The position numbers and the translations under genes were made by a program. Of a stretch of 64,000 bases of DNA, positions 17,007 to 27,639 are shown piece by piece (the stretch's first letter is position 1; each line of letters begins with the position of its first letter). The notes beneath the pieces are model-generated. The model had not been told where the DNA came from. It made no database searches and was given only the letters and a program-made list of their open reading frames with translations. Source of the stretch: Ovoidimarina sediminis. Lineage in GTDB: Bacteria; Pseudomonadota; Alphaproteobacteria; Rhodobacterales; Rhodobacteraceae. The stretch is taken from positions 1 through 64,000 of the forward strand of contig NZ_JAWHTE010000015.1 of the NCBI RefSeq assembly GCF_032586175.1. The letters run 5' to 3'.

Positions 17007-17143
17007 GCCGGGCAGGGCCCGACCGCCCGGACGGGCGGGCCCTATTGTGACGGTGCATGCAGCGGAACTGTCATGTGGGATTGTGAGATAAAGCGCGCCG
17101 CATCAATGGCAGTGGGCCCGCCCGCGGTCGGGCCCTGCCCGGC
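17007..17143. repeat. Long imperfect inverted repeat, MITE/REP-like element
   Basis: The 20-mer GCCGGGCAGGGCCCGACCGC (17007-17026) reappears as its exact reverse complement at 17124-17143. Inside these arms CGGGCGGGCCC (17032-17042) pairs with 17114-17124. The 71-base centre (17043-17113) is less G+C rich and non-coding. Together it forms a large cruciform-like unit between a + strand gene and the acnA terminator. The structure suggests a dispersed palindromic element rather than a simple terminator. Confidence 0.7.
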
Positions 17144-17171
17144 TTCTTGCGGTGTGGGATATGTCAAATGA

Positions 17172-17195
17172 AAACGGCCCGCGAGCGGGCCGTTT
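17172..17195 (-). terminator. Intrinsic terminator of acnA
   Basis: AAACGGCCCGC (17172-17182) pairs with GCGGGCCGTTT (17185-17195), a near-perfect 11-bp hairpin. Read on the minus strand it ends in GTTTTCATTT, and it starts 22 bases after the acnA stop, as expected of a rho-independent terminator. Confidence 0.9.
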
Positions 17196-17216
17196 CAGTA
17201 GAGTATGGAGCGCGCC

Positions 17217-19967
<2,751 letters not shown>

Positions 19968-20002
19968 GAAAACCTCCCTTGAATGTCTGGGATCTTGGGC
20001 AC

Positions 20003-20014
20003 CCGTCTAGACGG
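20003..20014. promoter_or_regulatory. Perfect palindrome upstream of acnA
   Basis: CCGTCTAGACGG is a perfect 12-bp palindrome lying 36 bases before the acnA start codon in the 215-base divergent region. The position fits an operator for acnA. I cannot match it confidently to a known iron or redox regulator box. Confidence 0.35.
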
Positions 20015-20182
20015 TCTTTAAGGTGGTTCGCAAGGGGGGTGCGGCATTTTGTATACCATTGTGCACCGAAACTTTGCCGCGCCGCCAACCGTCATTGTCA
20101 CACACTCTCGCAAAACCTTGATTGGCAGAGCGGGGCGCATCGCGCTACACCCCCCGGGTACCTGAAATACTGCGGTGACGGC

Positions 20183-20890
20183 ATGCGTACTCGGCTTATC
20201 GGCCTTCTTATAGCTTTGATGACCCTGCTTGCGGTGCCCGCGTCGGCCGACCGGCTTGTGGTGATCGAGCTTTTCACCTCGCAAGGCTGTTCAAGCTGCC
20301 CGCCCGCCGATGCGCTTCTGGGCGAGCTTGCCGCGCGCGACGATGTGCTGCCGCTCGCGCTCCATGTCGATTACTGGGATTACATCGGCTGGAAAGACGC
20401 GTTCGCGAGCCACGAGAACACCGAACGCCAGCGGGCCTATGCCGCCGCGGCGGGCAGCCGGACGATCTATACCCCTCAGATGATCGTCGGCGGGCGTGAT
20501 CACGTGATCGGCTACAAGCCGATGAAGCTTGCCATGCTGATCGAGAAGCATGGCGAAAGCACGGAACCCGCGAAGGTGACGCTGACGCGCCGGGGGCCGG
20601 ATCTTCTGGTCGAGATTGCGCCTGCGGGGCGCGTCCCGGCGGCTCAGGCCGGGGGGCCGATCCAGCTTGTTCTGTTCCGCGCATCGGAAACGGTGGATAT
20701 CCGCAGGGGCGAGAATGCGGGCAAGACCTATACCTACCACAACATCGTGGAGGAGCTGCGCCCGATCGGGACCTGGGACGGGAAGACGCGGGTAGAACTG
20801 AAGGTGCCGAATGTCGGATCGTCCGAAATAGCGGTGCTTGTTCAGGCGCCGGACAACGGGCCGATCCTCGGCGCGGCGCGGGTGCGCTGA
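20183..20890 (+). CDS. DUF1223 thioredoxin-fold secreted protein
   Basis: A 235-residue protein with an N-terminal signal peptide (about 1-21, ending PASA) and a thioredoxin-like domain carrying Cys36-Ser-Ser-Cys39 in LFTSQGCSSCPPAD. DUF1223 proteins are predicted periplasmic oxidoreductases of unknown substrate. The start at 20183 gives the signal peptide directly; the longer open frame upstream does not. It is divergent from acnA and convergent with the acyltransferase gene. Confidence 0.85.
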   Translation: MRTRLIGLLIALMTLLAVPASADRLVVIELFTSQGCSSCPPADALLGELAARDDVLPLALHVDYWDYIGWKDAFASHENTERQRAYAAAAGSRTIYTPQMIVGGRDHVIGYKPMKLAMLIEKHGESTEPAKVTLTRRGPDLLVEIAPAGRVPAAQAGGPIQLVLFRASETVDIRRGENAGKTYTYHNIVEELRPIGTWDGKTRVELKVPNVGSSEIAVLVQAPDNGPILGAARVR

Positions 20891-20900
20891 GCTCGGATCG

Positions 20901-21767
20901 CTATTTCCAGCGTCGGTGGATCCAAAACCACTGCTCGGGATGTTCGTCGATCAGTCTTTCAAGACAGGCGTTCAGCGCGCGCGTCATGGTTTCGGGGTCG
21001 CTTGGCGGGATCGGCGCCTCGACCTGCACGCGGAAGCTCAGCCCGTCTTCCTTCCGGATGCCAAAAATCGGGATCAGCTCGGCCCCGTATTTGAGCGCCA
21101 TTTCGGCAGCCGAAACCGCCGTGCGCGTAGGCTGGCCGAGAAACGGGATTTCGGGGGCTTCCTGCACGTAGATGTCGAAGAGAATGCCCATCATGCGGCC
21201 CTCTTTCAGCGCGCGGATGAAGGCGGCGGTACCACGGCGGCCCTGGGGCAGGAAAGGCTGGCCGAAAGGCGCCATCCGCTTTTCGTAATAGGTGTTGAAA
21301 CGGGGGTTGCTGAGACGGCGGTAGAGCCCCCCGATCTCGAAGCCCCGGTGGCGTAGCGCGGCGCGCGCCGCCTCGTAATTGCCGAAATGCGCGGTGGCGG
21401 TGATTACGGGGCGTCCCGCCTCGCGGGCGGCCTCAAGCGCAGGAAGGCCGGGGCCGGTGATCTCGGTGCTGCCGGCCCGGGCGAGCATCTCTTCCGCCGA
21501 AAAGTTCTCGATCAGTGTGCGGCCGGCATTGTCGGTGACGGCGCGCTGGAAGCGGGCGATCTCGGCGGGCGTCATGCCCGGCCGGACAAGGGCAAGGTTT
21601 TCCGCCACGCGACGCCGCCAGCCCGCCAGCGGGGCTACGACGGTGGAAACGAGCCAGCCCATGAACGGCACGCGGAGCCGATAGGGCAGGGCCGCCGCGA
21701 CACCCAGCGCCGTTCGGAAAAGCGCGTTCTGGATGCGCGCGGTCCAGTCTCTGTGCGATGCGGCCAC
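20901..21767 (-). CDS. LpxL/HtrB-family lysophospholipid/lipid A acyltransferase
   Basis: A 288-residue inner-membrane acyltransferase of the LpxL/LpxM family, which adds secondary acyl chains to lipid A precursors. The catalytic HX4(D/E) motif is HFGNYE, with an early RVAENLALVRPGMT and the closing EQWFWIHRRWK typical of the family. A hydrophobic segment near residues 15-50 fits a membrane anchor. It lies downstream of fliG on the same strand, separated by 84 bases. Confidence 0.88.
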   Translation of the reverse strand: MAASHRDWTARIQNALFRTALGVAAALPYRLRVPFMGWLVSTVVAPLAGWRRRVAENLALVRPGMTPAEIARFQRAVTDNAGRTLIENFSAEEMLARAGSTEITGPGLPALEAAREAGRPVITATAHFGNYEAARAALRHRGFEIGGLYRRLSNPRFNTYYEKRMAPFGQPFLPQGRRGTAAFIRALKEGRMMGILFDIYVQEAPEIPFLGQPTRTAVSAAEMALKYGAELIPIFGIRKEDGLSFRVQVEAPIPPSDPETMTRALNACLERLIDEHPEQWFWIHRRWK

Positions 21768-21851
21768 CTGGGTGCCCCGGTTTGGTGTAGGGGCCAGAGA
21801 TAGGCCGCCGCGCCCGGGCGCACAAGCCGTCGCGGCCTGCCCGCTGCCCCG

Positions 21852-22970
21852 TCAGCCTTGTTCGGTGTCCTTCGAGACGAGGTAGATCTCGCCTTCTTCT
21901 TCCAGCCGGCGCACCTCGGCCACGATCGCGCCCATGGCGGCGTCCGCCGTCATCTCGTCCACCGTGCCCAGATCCTGCACCTCCTCGCGCAGGGCATCGG
22001 CCATCCGTTGCGAGATGTTGTCGAGAATGAATTCCTGTGCTGCCTTCACCTCGGCCCCGCTGGCGGCGAGGGCGCGCACGACTTCGGCCTGATCGATCCC
22101 GCGCAGGATCTTCGGCACGTCGCTCGGATCGACGCGTTCGGGGATGTTGCCGAAGGTGAAGATCGCCTGCCGCACATGTTCGGCGAATTCCGCCTCCGAT
22201 TCGTCGAGCCCTTCGAGAACGTCGTTCCGGGTGGCCGATCGGGCGGAGTTCAGGATCGCGCCGACGCGCTCGACCGGCCCTTCGCTGAAAGCGCGTTCGG
22301 GTTCGATGTCGAGCAGGCGGGCAAGAACCACGCCGATGCGCCGCACGGTTTCGGGATCGACGGCGGCCGTGCGGGAAATCGCATAGGCGATGCGCCGGGC
22401 CTGCGCACCGGGGATCCGCCCGAGGATATCGGCGCTGGTCGAGACCGGAAGCTTGGCGAGGATGACCGCCGCCACCTCGATGCTTTCGGCCTCGACGACC
22501 GGCAGAAGGCTGTCGCTGTCCTGTTCCACGATCCGGGCCCATGGATCTTCGGATTCGGCGAACCCAACCTGCGCGCGCACCCTTTCGGCAACGCTGGGGC
22601 TGACCGCGCCCCCAAGAAGATCAAGCGCGCGCGACATGCCGCCCGGTCCGAAGAGATCGGCGGTTTCCAGAAGGCCGGCGAATTCGTTCACGACGGCTTC
22701 CGTCGTGGCCTGGTCGATCGGGCCAAGCGCACCCACCTCGCGGATCAGATCGGCCTGTATGTGTTCGGGAAGGCGATGAAGCGACAGGGCGCCGCCGCCG
22801 CTGGCGATCAGGCGCACGATCAGGGCGGCCTTCTGCGGGCCGGTAAGCTGGACAGTGGCCGCGTCCGATCCGGCCGATGGCGCATCCGCCCCGCCAAGAT
22901 CGGACAGGTCCATGGGAATTGGCGCAAGTTCCATGCAGGGACCATCCGGAATCAGTGATCCCGCGATCAT
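21852..22970 (-). CDS. fliG: Flagellar motor switch protein FliG (isolated gene)
   Basis: A protein of up to 372 residues with FliG architecture: N-terminal domain (about 40-130), middle domain (about 135-215, with the IVEQDSDSLLPVVEAES region) and the torque-generating C-terminal domain (about 245-355, FTFGNIPERVDPSDVPKILRGID, NISQRMADALREEV, RRLEEEGEIYL). FliG links the FliF ring to the stators. No other flagellar gene is in the window, so it is detached from the usual fliF-fliG-fliH order. The start is uncertain: ATG at 22970, 22934 or 22913, none with a strong ribosome-binding site. Confidence 0.82.
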   Translation of the reverse strand: MIAGSLIPDGPCMELAPIPMDLSDLGGADAPSAGSDAATVQLTGPQKAALIVRLIASGGGALSLHRLPEHIQADLIREVGALGPIDQATTEAVVNEFAGLLETADLFGPGGMSRALDLLGGAVSPSVAERVRAQVGFAESEDPWARIVEQDSDSLLPVVEAESIEVAAVILAKLPVSTSADILGRIPGAQARRIAYAISRTAAVDPETVRRIGVVLARLLDIEPERAFSEGPVERVGAILNSARSATRNDVLEGLDESEAEFAEHVRQAIFTFGNIPERVDPSDVPKILRGIDQAEVVRALAASGAEVKAAQEFILDNISQRMADALREEVQDLGTVDEMTADAAMGAIVAEVRRLEEEGEIYLVSKDTEQG

Positions 22971-23002
22971 GCCCCAATGAAGGTTAATCCTGCGTGTTCA
23001 GA

Positions 23003-23536
23003 TCAGTAGCTGACGCCGCGTCCGCTGCGGATCGCCTGGTCGAGCGAAACCCAGGCCCAGGTCATCCGGCCGCCGCGCGCCCGGATCTCGCGCAGTTCGG
23101 CGCGGGCAAGATGCACATCGCTCGTCTCGACAAAGGCCTGCCCCATATAGGAGCGGGCCAGAAGGTTGTCGGGGTTCCGGGCAAGAGCCTGACGGTAATA
23201 GGCCATGCCCGCCGCGTGATCGCCGGATTTGCGGTGCGCAAACCCCAGATAGGTCAGAACACGGTCGTCCTGAGGGTCCGACATCGCCTGCAAGGCGGCG
23301 ATGGCGGCCCCGTACTGGCCGGCATAGGCAAGCTCGCGCGCGGCATCGTAAAGCGTGTCGTCGTCAAACCGGGCATCCTTCGGCGCGACACATGTCTTGC
23401 TGTCTGCGTCCCAGATCTGGCCGCCCGTGCACTCGGTCGTGGTGGGCGTCGGTTTCGGCGGAGCGGCGTCGTCGCCGCCCACGGCCCAGGCGAGCGTGGG
23501 CAGGGCAAGACAGACGGCAATCAGATTGGCGCGCAT
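23003..23536 (-). CDS. Exported tetratricopeptide-repeat protein with N-terminal Cys motif
   Basis: A 177-residue protein with a signal peptide (about 1-19, ending AWA), a short low-complexity Pro/Thr segment, then CTGGQIWDADSKTC, then about two to three TPR units (LAYAGQYGAAIAALQAM, YLGFAHRKSGDHAAGMAYYRQAL, MGQAFVETSDVHLARAELREI). TPRs mediate protein contacts, probably in the periplasm. The chosen ATG follows GGGGA. The same C-x2-G-x-I-W-D motif occurs in the small gene just upstream. fliG follows 32 bases later. Confidence 0.75.
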   Translation of the reverse strand: MRANLIAVCLALPTLAWAVGGDDAAPPKPTPTTTECTGGQIWDADSKTCVAPKDARFDDDTLYDAARELAYAGQYGAAIAALQAMSDPQDDRVLTYLGFAHRKSGDHAAGMAYYRQALARNPDNLLARSYMGQAFVETSDVHLARAELREIRARGGRMTWAWVSLDQAIRSGRGVSY

Positions 23537-23557
23537 GAATATCCCCGGCATAAGCAA

Positions 23558-23580
23558 GAGAGCGGCAGTGCGCCGCTCTC
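23558..23580 (-). terminator. Hairpin between the 54-residue gene and the TPR gene
   Basis: GAGAGCGGC (23558-23566) pairs perfectly with GCCGCTCTC (23572-23580) around a 5-base loop. On the minus strand it follows the 54-residue gene and is trailed by TTGCTTATG, a weak U-tract. It may terminate or attenuate transcription before the TPR gene. Confidence 0.5.
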
Positions 23581-23613
23581 TTTCTGGCGTTCAGGCGTCG
23601 TCTGCCCGGGCGA

Positions 23614-23778
23614 TCAGCCCGTGACGGTGACGCAGGCCTTCTTTTCAGTGTCCCAGATGCTGCCGTCGGCACAGCTCATCGTCGCTTCCTGGTGGCCATA
23701 GCCGGAGCACATGGCGAAGGAGAGCGTGGGAAGGGCGCTGAGAAGCAGCGCGAACAGAACGGTCTTTTTTGTGGTCAT
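23614..23778 (-). CDS. 54-residue secreted protein with Cys-Trp motif
   Basis: A short protein of 54 residues. Residues 1-22 form a signal peptide (MTTKKTVLFALLLSALPTLS then FA). The mature part is about 32 residues with MCSGYGHQ and CADGSIWDTEKKAC, giving three Cys. The latter mirrors CTGGQIWDADSKTC in the adjacent exported TPR protein and resembles a minimal chitin-binding-type-2-like Cys motif. The ATG at 23778 is preceded by GGAGTGCCC. No function is known. Confidence 0.7.
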   Translation of the reverse strand: MTTKKTVLFALLLSALPTLSFAMCSGYGHQEATMSCADGSIWDTEKKACVTVTG

Positions 23779-23883
23779 AAGGGCACTCCGCATCTGTGAT
23801 ACCCGCTAAGGTAGCACCGATCCGTGGCTCGTCCAAAAGAGAATCGCACATCTTCCCCGGTATGCGCCGGCTTTGCCGCCTTT

Positions 23884-24594
23884 TTACTCAGCCGCGGTGC
23901 GCTCTGTGATCTCGCGCGGCGCGGGTACCGGGCCCTTCTGGGACGGGTAGACGAGCCCTGCGGAGATGATCAGCTTGGCCGCATCCTCGACGCTCATGTC
24001 GAGTTCCTGGATATCGCGGCGCGGCACGAACAGCAGGAAACCCGAGGTCGGGTTCGGCGTCGTGGGCAGGAAGACGGAAACCTTTTCCTCCTCTCCCGGC
24101 ATCTTTTCGTCGATCTCGTATTTCGCGGTGGAGGAGACGAAGGCGATCGCCCAGATTCCTTCTCGCGGGTACTGCACGAGGCAGGCCTTGTCGAAGCTCG
24201 TATCCGATTGAGTGAAAACGGTTTCCGCGATCTGCTTCAATCCGCTGTAGACCGAGCGGACGACCGGAAGCGTCTCCACCACCCCTTCCGCCCAGCGGAT
24301 CAACGAGCGTCCTATGAGCCCCTTGGCCATCCACCCCACGAGAATCGTGAAGATCAGGAAGAAGATCACGCCCACGCCGCGCAGGTTGATGCCGATATAC
24401 TGTTCCGGGCGCAGGTTGTGCGGTACGAAAGGCAGCACCCAGCCGTCGATCCAGCCAACGACCGTCCAGATCAGCCAGGCGGTCAGGCCGATGGGCGCGA
24501 TCACGATCAGACCGGTGAGAAAGCTCGCCCGAAGCCCGCCCAGAATCGGGTGGCGCTTCTTTTTCGGGGTCAGGTCTTCGAAAGGTGTGGTCAT
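23884..24594 (-). CDS. DUF502 family membrane protein
   Basis: A 236-residue inner-membrane protein with two hydrophobic segments near the start (about 22-50 and 70-92) and a conserved soluble part (PVVRSVYSGLKQIAETVF, FLPTTPNPTSGFLLFVPRRDI). DUF502 proteins are widespread in bacteria and plants and remain functionally undefined. It is transcribed on its own between the small exported genes and psuG. Confidence 0.88.
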   Translation of the reverse strand: MTTPFEDLTPKKKRHPILGGLRASFLTGLIVIAPIGLTAWLIWTVVGWIDGWVLPFVPHNLRPEQYIGINLRGVGVIFFLIFTILVGWMAKGLIGRSLIRWAEGVVETLPVVRSVYSGLKQIAETVFTQSDTSFDKACLVQYPREGIWAIAFVSSTAKYEIDEKMPGEEEKVSVFLPTTPNPTSGFLLFVPRRDIQELDMSVEDAAKLIISAGLVYPSQKGPVPAPREITERTAAE

Positions 24595-24672
24595 TTTGAT
24601 CGGCGTCCGGCGCAGCAGTGTAAATCTAAGGAGTCACGCCGGGCGTTACAATGCGGCGTTGCGCCCATCGGC

Positions 24673-25587
24673 TCACCGCTCTGTTTCCTTGCTGAGTTCA
24701 CAGGCGATCTCCGCCCCGAGGCGCGCATTGTTGAGCACGAGGGCGATATTGGCCTCGAGGCTCGCGCCCTCGGTGGCCTTATAGACCCGGTCAAGAAGGA
24801 AGGGGGTGACGTCCTTGCCCCGAACGTTGTTCCGCTCGGCCTCGGCAAGGGCCGTCTCTATCACGGGCGCGAGGGTCTCTGCCGTGATCTCGTGCTCGGC
24901 GGGGATCGGGTTTGCCACAAGCTGACCGCCCGGCAGGCCAAGCGCGGCGCGCATCCGGTGCGCCCGCGCGATCTCGCGCGGCGTGTCGAGGCGGAGCGGT
25001 GCCGCGAGGCCTGAGGTGCGCGACCAGAAGGCGGGAAGCGCATCCTGACCGACCGCAATCACCGGCACGCCCAAGGTTTCCAGAACTTCCAGCGTCAGCG
25101 GCAGATCGAGAATCGCCTTGGCCCCGGCGGCGACGACCGTGACGGGCGTCTGCGCCAGTTCCTGAAGGTCGGCGGAGATGTCGAAGCTTTCGGCCGCACC
25201 CCGGTGCACACCGCCGATCCCGCCCGTCGCGAAAACCTCGATCCCGGCAAGTCGCGCGGCAATCATCGTGGCGGCGACGGTGGTCGCCCCGGTCCCGCCA
25301 CCGGCCATGCAGACGGCAAGATCGGCGCGGGACAGCTTGGCCACGTCCTCGGCCTGGGCGAGCGCGGTCAGGGCAGGGCGGTCGAGCCCGATGTGAAGGC
25401 CCCCCCCCAGGACCGCGATGGTCGCCGGTTCCGCGCCGCCCTCGCGCACGGCCTCTTCCACCGCCAGCGCCGTTTCGAGGTTCCGGGGCCAGGGCATCCC
25501 GTGGGTGATGATCGTCGACTCCAGTGCCACGACCGGCCCGCCCGTGTCGAGGGCCCGTTCCACGGCGGGGGAGAGGATGGGGGTCAT
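24673..25587 (-). CDS. psuG: Pseudouridine-5'-phosphate glycosidase
   Basis: A 304-residue Mn-dependent enzyme that splits pseudouridine 5'-phosphate into uracil and ribose 5-phosphate. Family motifs are VALESTIITHGMPWPRN, GGLHIGLD, KLSRADLAVCMAGGGTGATTVAAT and FATGGIGGVHRGAAESFDISADL. The ATG overlaps the psuK stop by 4 bases. With psuK it forms a complete pseudouridine degradation pair for salvaging modified RNA nucleosides. Confidence 0.95.
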   Translation of the reverse strand: MTPILSPAVERALDTGGPVVALESTIITHGMPWPRNLETALAVEEAVREGGAEPATIAVLGGGLHIGLDRPALTALAQAEDVAKLSRADLAVCMAGGGTGATTVAATMIAARLAGIEVFATGGIGGVHRGAAESFDISADLQELAQTPVTVVAAGAKAILDLPLTLEVLETLGVPVIAVGQDALPAFWSRTSGLAAPLRLDTPREIARAHRMRAALGLPGGQLVANPIPAEHEITAETLAPVIETALAEAERNNVRGKDVTPFLLDRVYKATEGASLEANIALVLNNARLGAEIACELSKETER

Positions 25588-26474
25588 TCGACGTCTCCCG
25601 AAACATAGTTGGCCGCAGATGTCAGGGCATTGTTGAGCGCGGCGTGAGGTTCGGCCCCGCCACGCTCCGCCGCGATATGGGCGGCCATGAAGGTGTCGCC
25701 CGCCCCGGTCACCCGGGTGACCAGCACTTCCGGCGGCATGGCCTCGATCAGCCCGTGGGGGCCGCAATCGGCAGCGGCGCGCCCGCCATCGGTGACGAGA
25801 ACCCGGGCCGCGCCCCGCCCGTGCAGCGCCCGCGCGGCCTCTGCCGCATCGCCGAAACGGGCCTGGGCGAGAAGCCCCGCTTCCTCCAGATTGACGTAAA
25901 GCGTCGCGCCGGTCATCCCGAGCATAGGGGTCAGCCGCTCCGCCTTCCCGGGCGAGGCGGGCGCGATCCTGAGATCGGCGGCCGCGAAGAGCGGGCTCTT
26001 CGCGATATCGGCCAGAAGCGCCTCGGTCAGGTTGCCATCCAGCGCGATCAGCCCCTCGAAGGGCGCATTGGCCGAACCCAGCCGCCCGTCTTCGAGCGGG
26101 GCGAGGATCTTCGCGCCCGCCGCCTCCAGCGAATGCGCATCCGCGATGGCCGAGATCAGCCCGTTCGCCCCCTCGACCGCCATGTAGGTATCGGTCGGCA
26201 GATCGTCTGAGCGGTAGACGAAGCCCGTCATCATGCCGAACCGCTCGGCCGCCTGCATCAGTTCGTCGCCTTCGGCATCGCGCCCGATCGCCGTCAGAAG
26301 CGCCGGAGTGAGGCCGAAACGGCGCAGGGTCATGGCGATATTCATCGCAACCCCGCCGGGAAGCCGGGTGATCCGGCCCGGCACGTCCGATCCCACGCGC
26401 ATCACGGCAGGCGCACGCCCGATGATGTCCCAGAGGACGGAGCCGATGCAGAGGATATCGGGCGCATGTGCCAT
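25584..26474 (-). CDS. psuK: Pseudouridine kinase, PfkB family
   Basis: A 296-residue carbohydrate-kinase-like protein. The N-terminal GSVLWDIIGRA and PGGVAMNIAMTLRRFG and the C-terminal VTGAGDTFMAAHIAA with the catalytic Asp are diagnostic of the PfkB fold. Four-base overlap with psuG makes pseudouridine the likely substrate, yielding pseudouridine 5'-phosphate. It starts 42 bases before the predicted rpsB promoter on the opposite strand. Confidence 0.92.
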   Translation of the reverse strand: MAHAPDILCIGSVLWDIIGRAPAVMRVGSDVPGRITRLPGGVAMNIAMTLRRFGLTPALLTAIGRDAEGDELMQAAERFGMMTGFVYRSDDLPTDTYMAVEGANGLISAIADAHSLEAAGAKILAPLEDGRLGSANAPFEGLIALDGNLTEALLADIAKSPLFAAADLRIAPASPGKAERLTPMLGMTGATLYVNLEEAGLLAQARFGDAAEAARALHGRGAARVLVTDGGRAAADCGPHGLIEAMPPEVLVTRVTGAGDTFMAAHIAAERGGAEPHAALNNALTSAANYVSGDVE

Positions 26475-26516
26475 CGCCCTGCTTCTTCACCGTTTGCGGG
26501 ATGCGTGCAAGCCGCT

Positions 26517-26546
26517 TTGACAACCCCGGGGCGCCGTCAGGACACA
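26517..26546 (+). promoter_or_regulatory. Possible promoter of rpsB-tsf
   Basis: A perfect -35 element TTGACA (26517-26522) is followed 18 bases later by a poor -10-like GACACA (26541-26546). A small hairpin GGGCTT/AAGCCC lies at about 26549-26563, inside the resulting 150-base leader. The -35 match is good but the -10 is weak, so the call is tentative. Confidence 0.35.
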
Positions 26547-26697
26547 GTGGGCTTGCCAAGCCCGCGCAAAGGCTGTATCCGCCCGCCTACTTCACAGGCA
26601 GGGTCTGGGTCCCTGGGGGAGACATCCCCATGGATCCGCCGGTTGGGAGAAATCCCGTGATGGCCCTGCCGAGGCGCGAAACCGGAAAGGAAATGGC

Positions 26698-27570
26698 ATG
26701 GCGCTCCCTGAGTTCACCATGCGTCAGCTTCTGGAAGCTGGCGTACACTTCGGTCACCAGACCCAACGCTGGAACCCCCGCATGGGCGAGTTCATCTATG
26801 GCGACCGCAACGGCATTCACATCATCGACCTGACGCAGACCGTCCCGATGCTCGACGCGGCACTGAACGCCGTGCGCGAGACCGTCGCCAAGGGCGGCCG
26901 CATCCTCTTCGTCGGCACCAAGCGGCAGGCGCAGAAGCCGATCGCGGAAGCGGCGGAAAAATGCGCGCAGTACTACATGAACCACCGCTGGCTCGGCGGC
27001 ACGCTGACCAACTGGAAAACCGTGTCGCAGTCGATCAATCGCCTGAAGGCGATCGACGAGCGTATGGCGGAAGGCGCCGAAGGCCTGACGAAGAAAGAGC
27101 GTCTGGGCATGGAGCGCGAGCAGCAGAAACTGCAGGCCTCGCTCGGCGGGATCCGCGAAATGGGCGGCGTGCCGGATCTGCTCTTTGTCATCGACGTGAA
27201 CAAGGAAGATCTCGCCATCGCCGAAGCCAGGAAGCTGGGCATCCCGGTGGTGGCCGTGGTCGACACGAACTGTTCGCCCGAAGGCGTGGATTTCATCATT
27301 CCCGGCAATGACGACGCCGCCCGCGCGATCGCACTTTACTGCGATCTGGCGAGCCGCGCCGCGCTTGACGGGATGAGCGCGCAGCTTGGCGCCGCCGGCG
27401 TCGATGTCGGTGCGCTGGAAGAGGCCGTCGAGGAAGAAGTCGTGGCCGAGGCTGAACCCGTCGCCGAAACCCCGGCGAACGCGGAAGAGACTGTCGAGGT
27501 TTCTGACGAGGCCGTGGCGGACGATACGGTCGCCAAGGACGCGCCCTACGAGCTTGAGAACAAAGAGTAG
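26698..27570 (+). CDS. rpsB: 30S ribosomal protein S2
   Basis: A 290-residue S2 protein, component of the small subunit head. The start MALPEFTMRQLLEAGVHFGH and the motifs NPRMGEFIYGDRNGIHIIDL, NHRWLGGTLTNWKTV and DTNCSPEGVDFIIPGNDDA are unmistakable. The C-terminal 50 residues form an acidic Val/Ala/Glu tail typical of alphaproteobacteria. AAAGGAAATGGC precedes the start. It is followed by tsf. Confidence 0.98.
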   Translation: MALPEFTMRQLLEAGVHFGHQTQRWNPRMGEFIYGDRNGIHIIDLTQTVPMLDAALNAVRETVAKGGRILFVGTKRQAQKPIAEAAEKCAQYYMNHRWLGGTLTNWKTVSQSINRLKAIDERMAEGAEGLTKKERLGMEREQQKLQASLGGIREMGGVPDLLFVIDVNKEDLAIAEARKLGIPVVAVVDTNCSPEGVDFIIPGNDDAARAIALYCDLASRAALDGMSAQLGAAGVDVGALEEAVEEEVVAEAEPVAETPANAEETVEVSDEAVADDTVAKDAPYELENKE

Positions 27571-27580
27571 TATCGGTGTT

Positions 27581-27601
27581 CCGCCGGGATTACCCCGGCG
27601 G
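27581..27601 (+). promoter_or_regulatory. Intercistronic hairpin between rpsB and tsf
   Basis: CCGCCGGG (27581-27588) pairs perfectly with CCCGGCGG (27594-27601) around ATTAC, 10 bases after the rpsB stop. There is no U-tract, so it is more likely an attenuator, RNase site or mRNA-stabilising stem that sets the S2 to EF-Ts ratio than a full terminator. Confidence 0.55.
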
Positions 27602-27639
27602 GCCCGAGAGGCAAATCACGGATAGATAGGAGACGAGAG

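Noticed and set aside
24673..26559. 628-residue fusion reading upstream of psuG
   Set aside because: The first 320 codons are an out-of-frame shadow of psuK; the psuG ATG at 25587 overlapping the psuK stop is the natural start.
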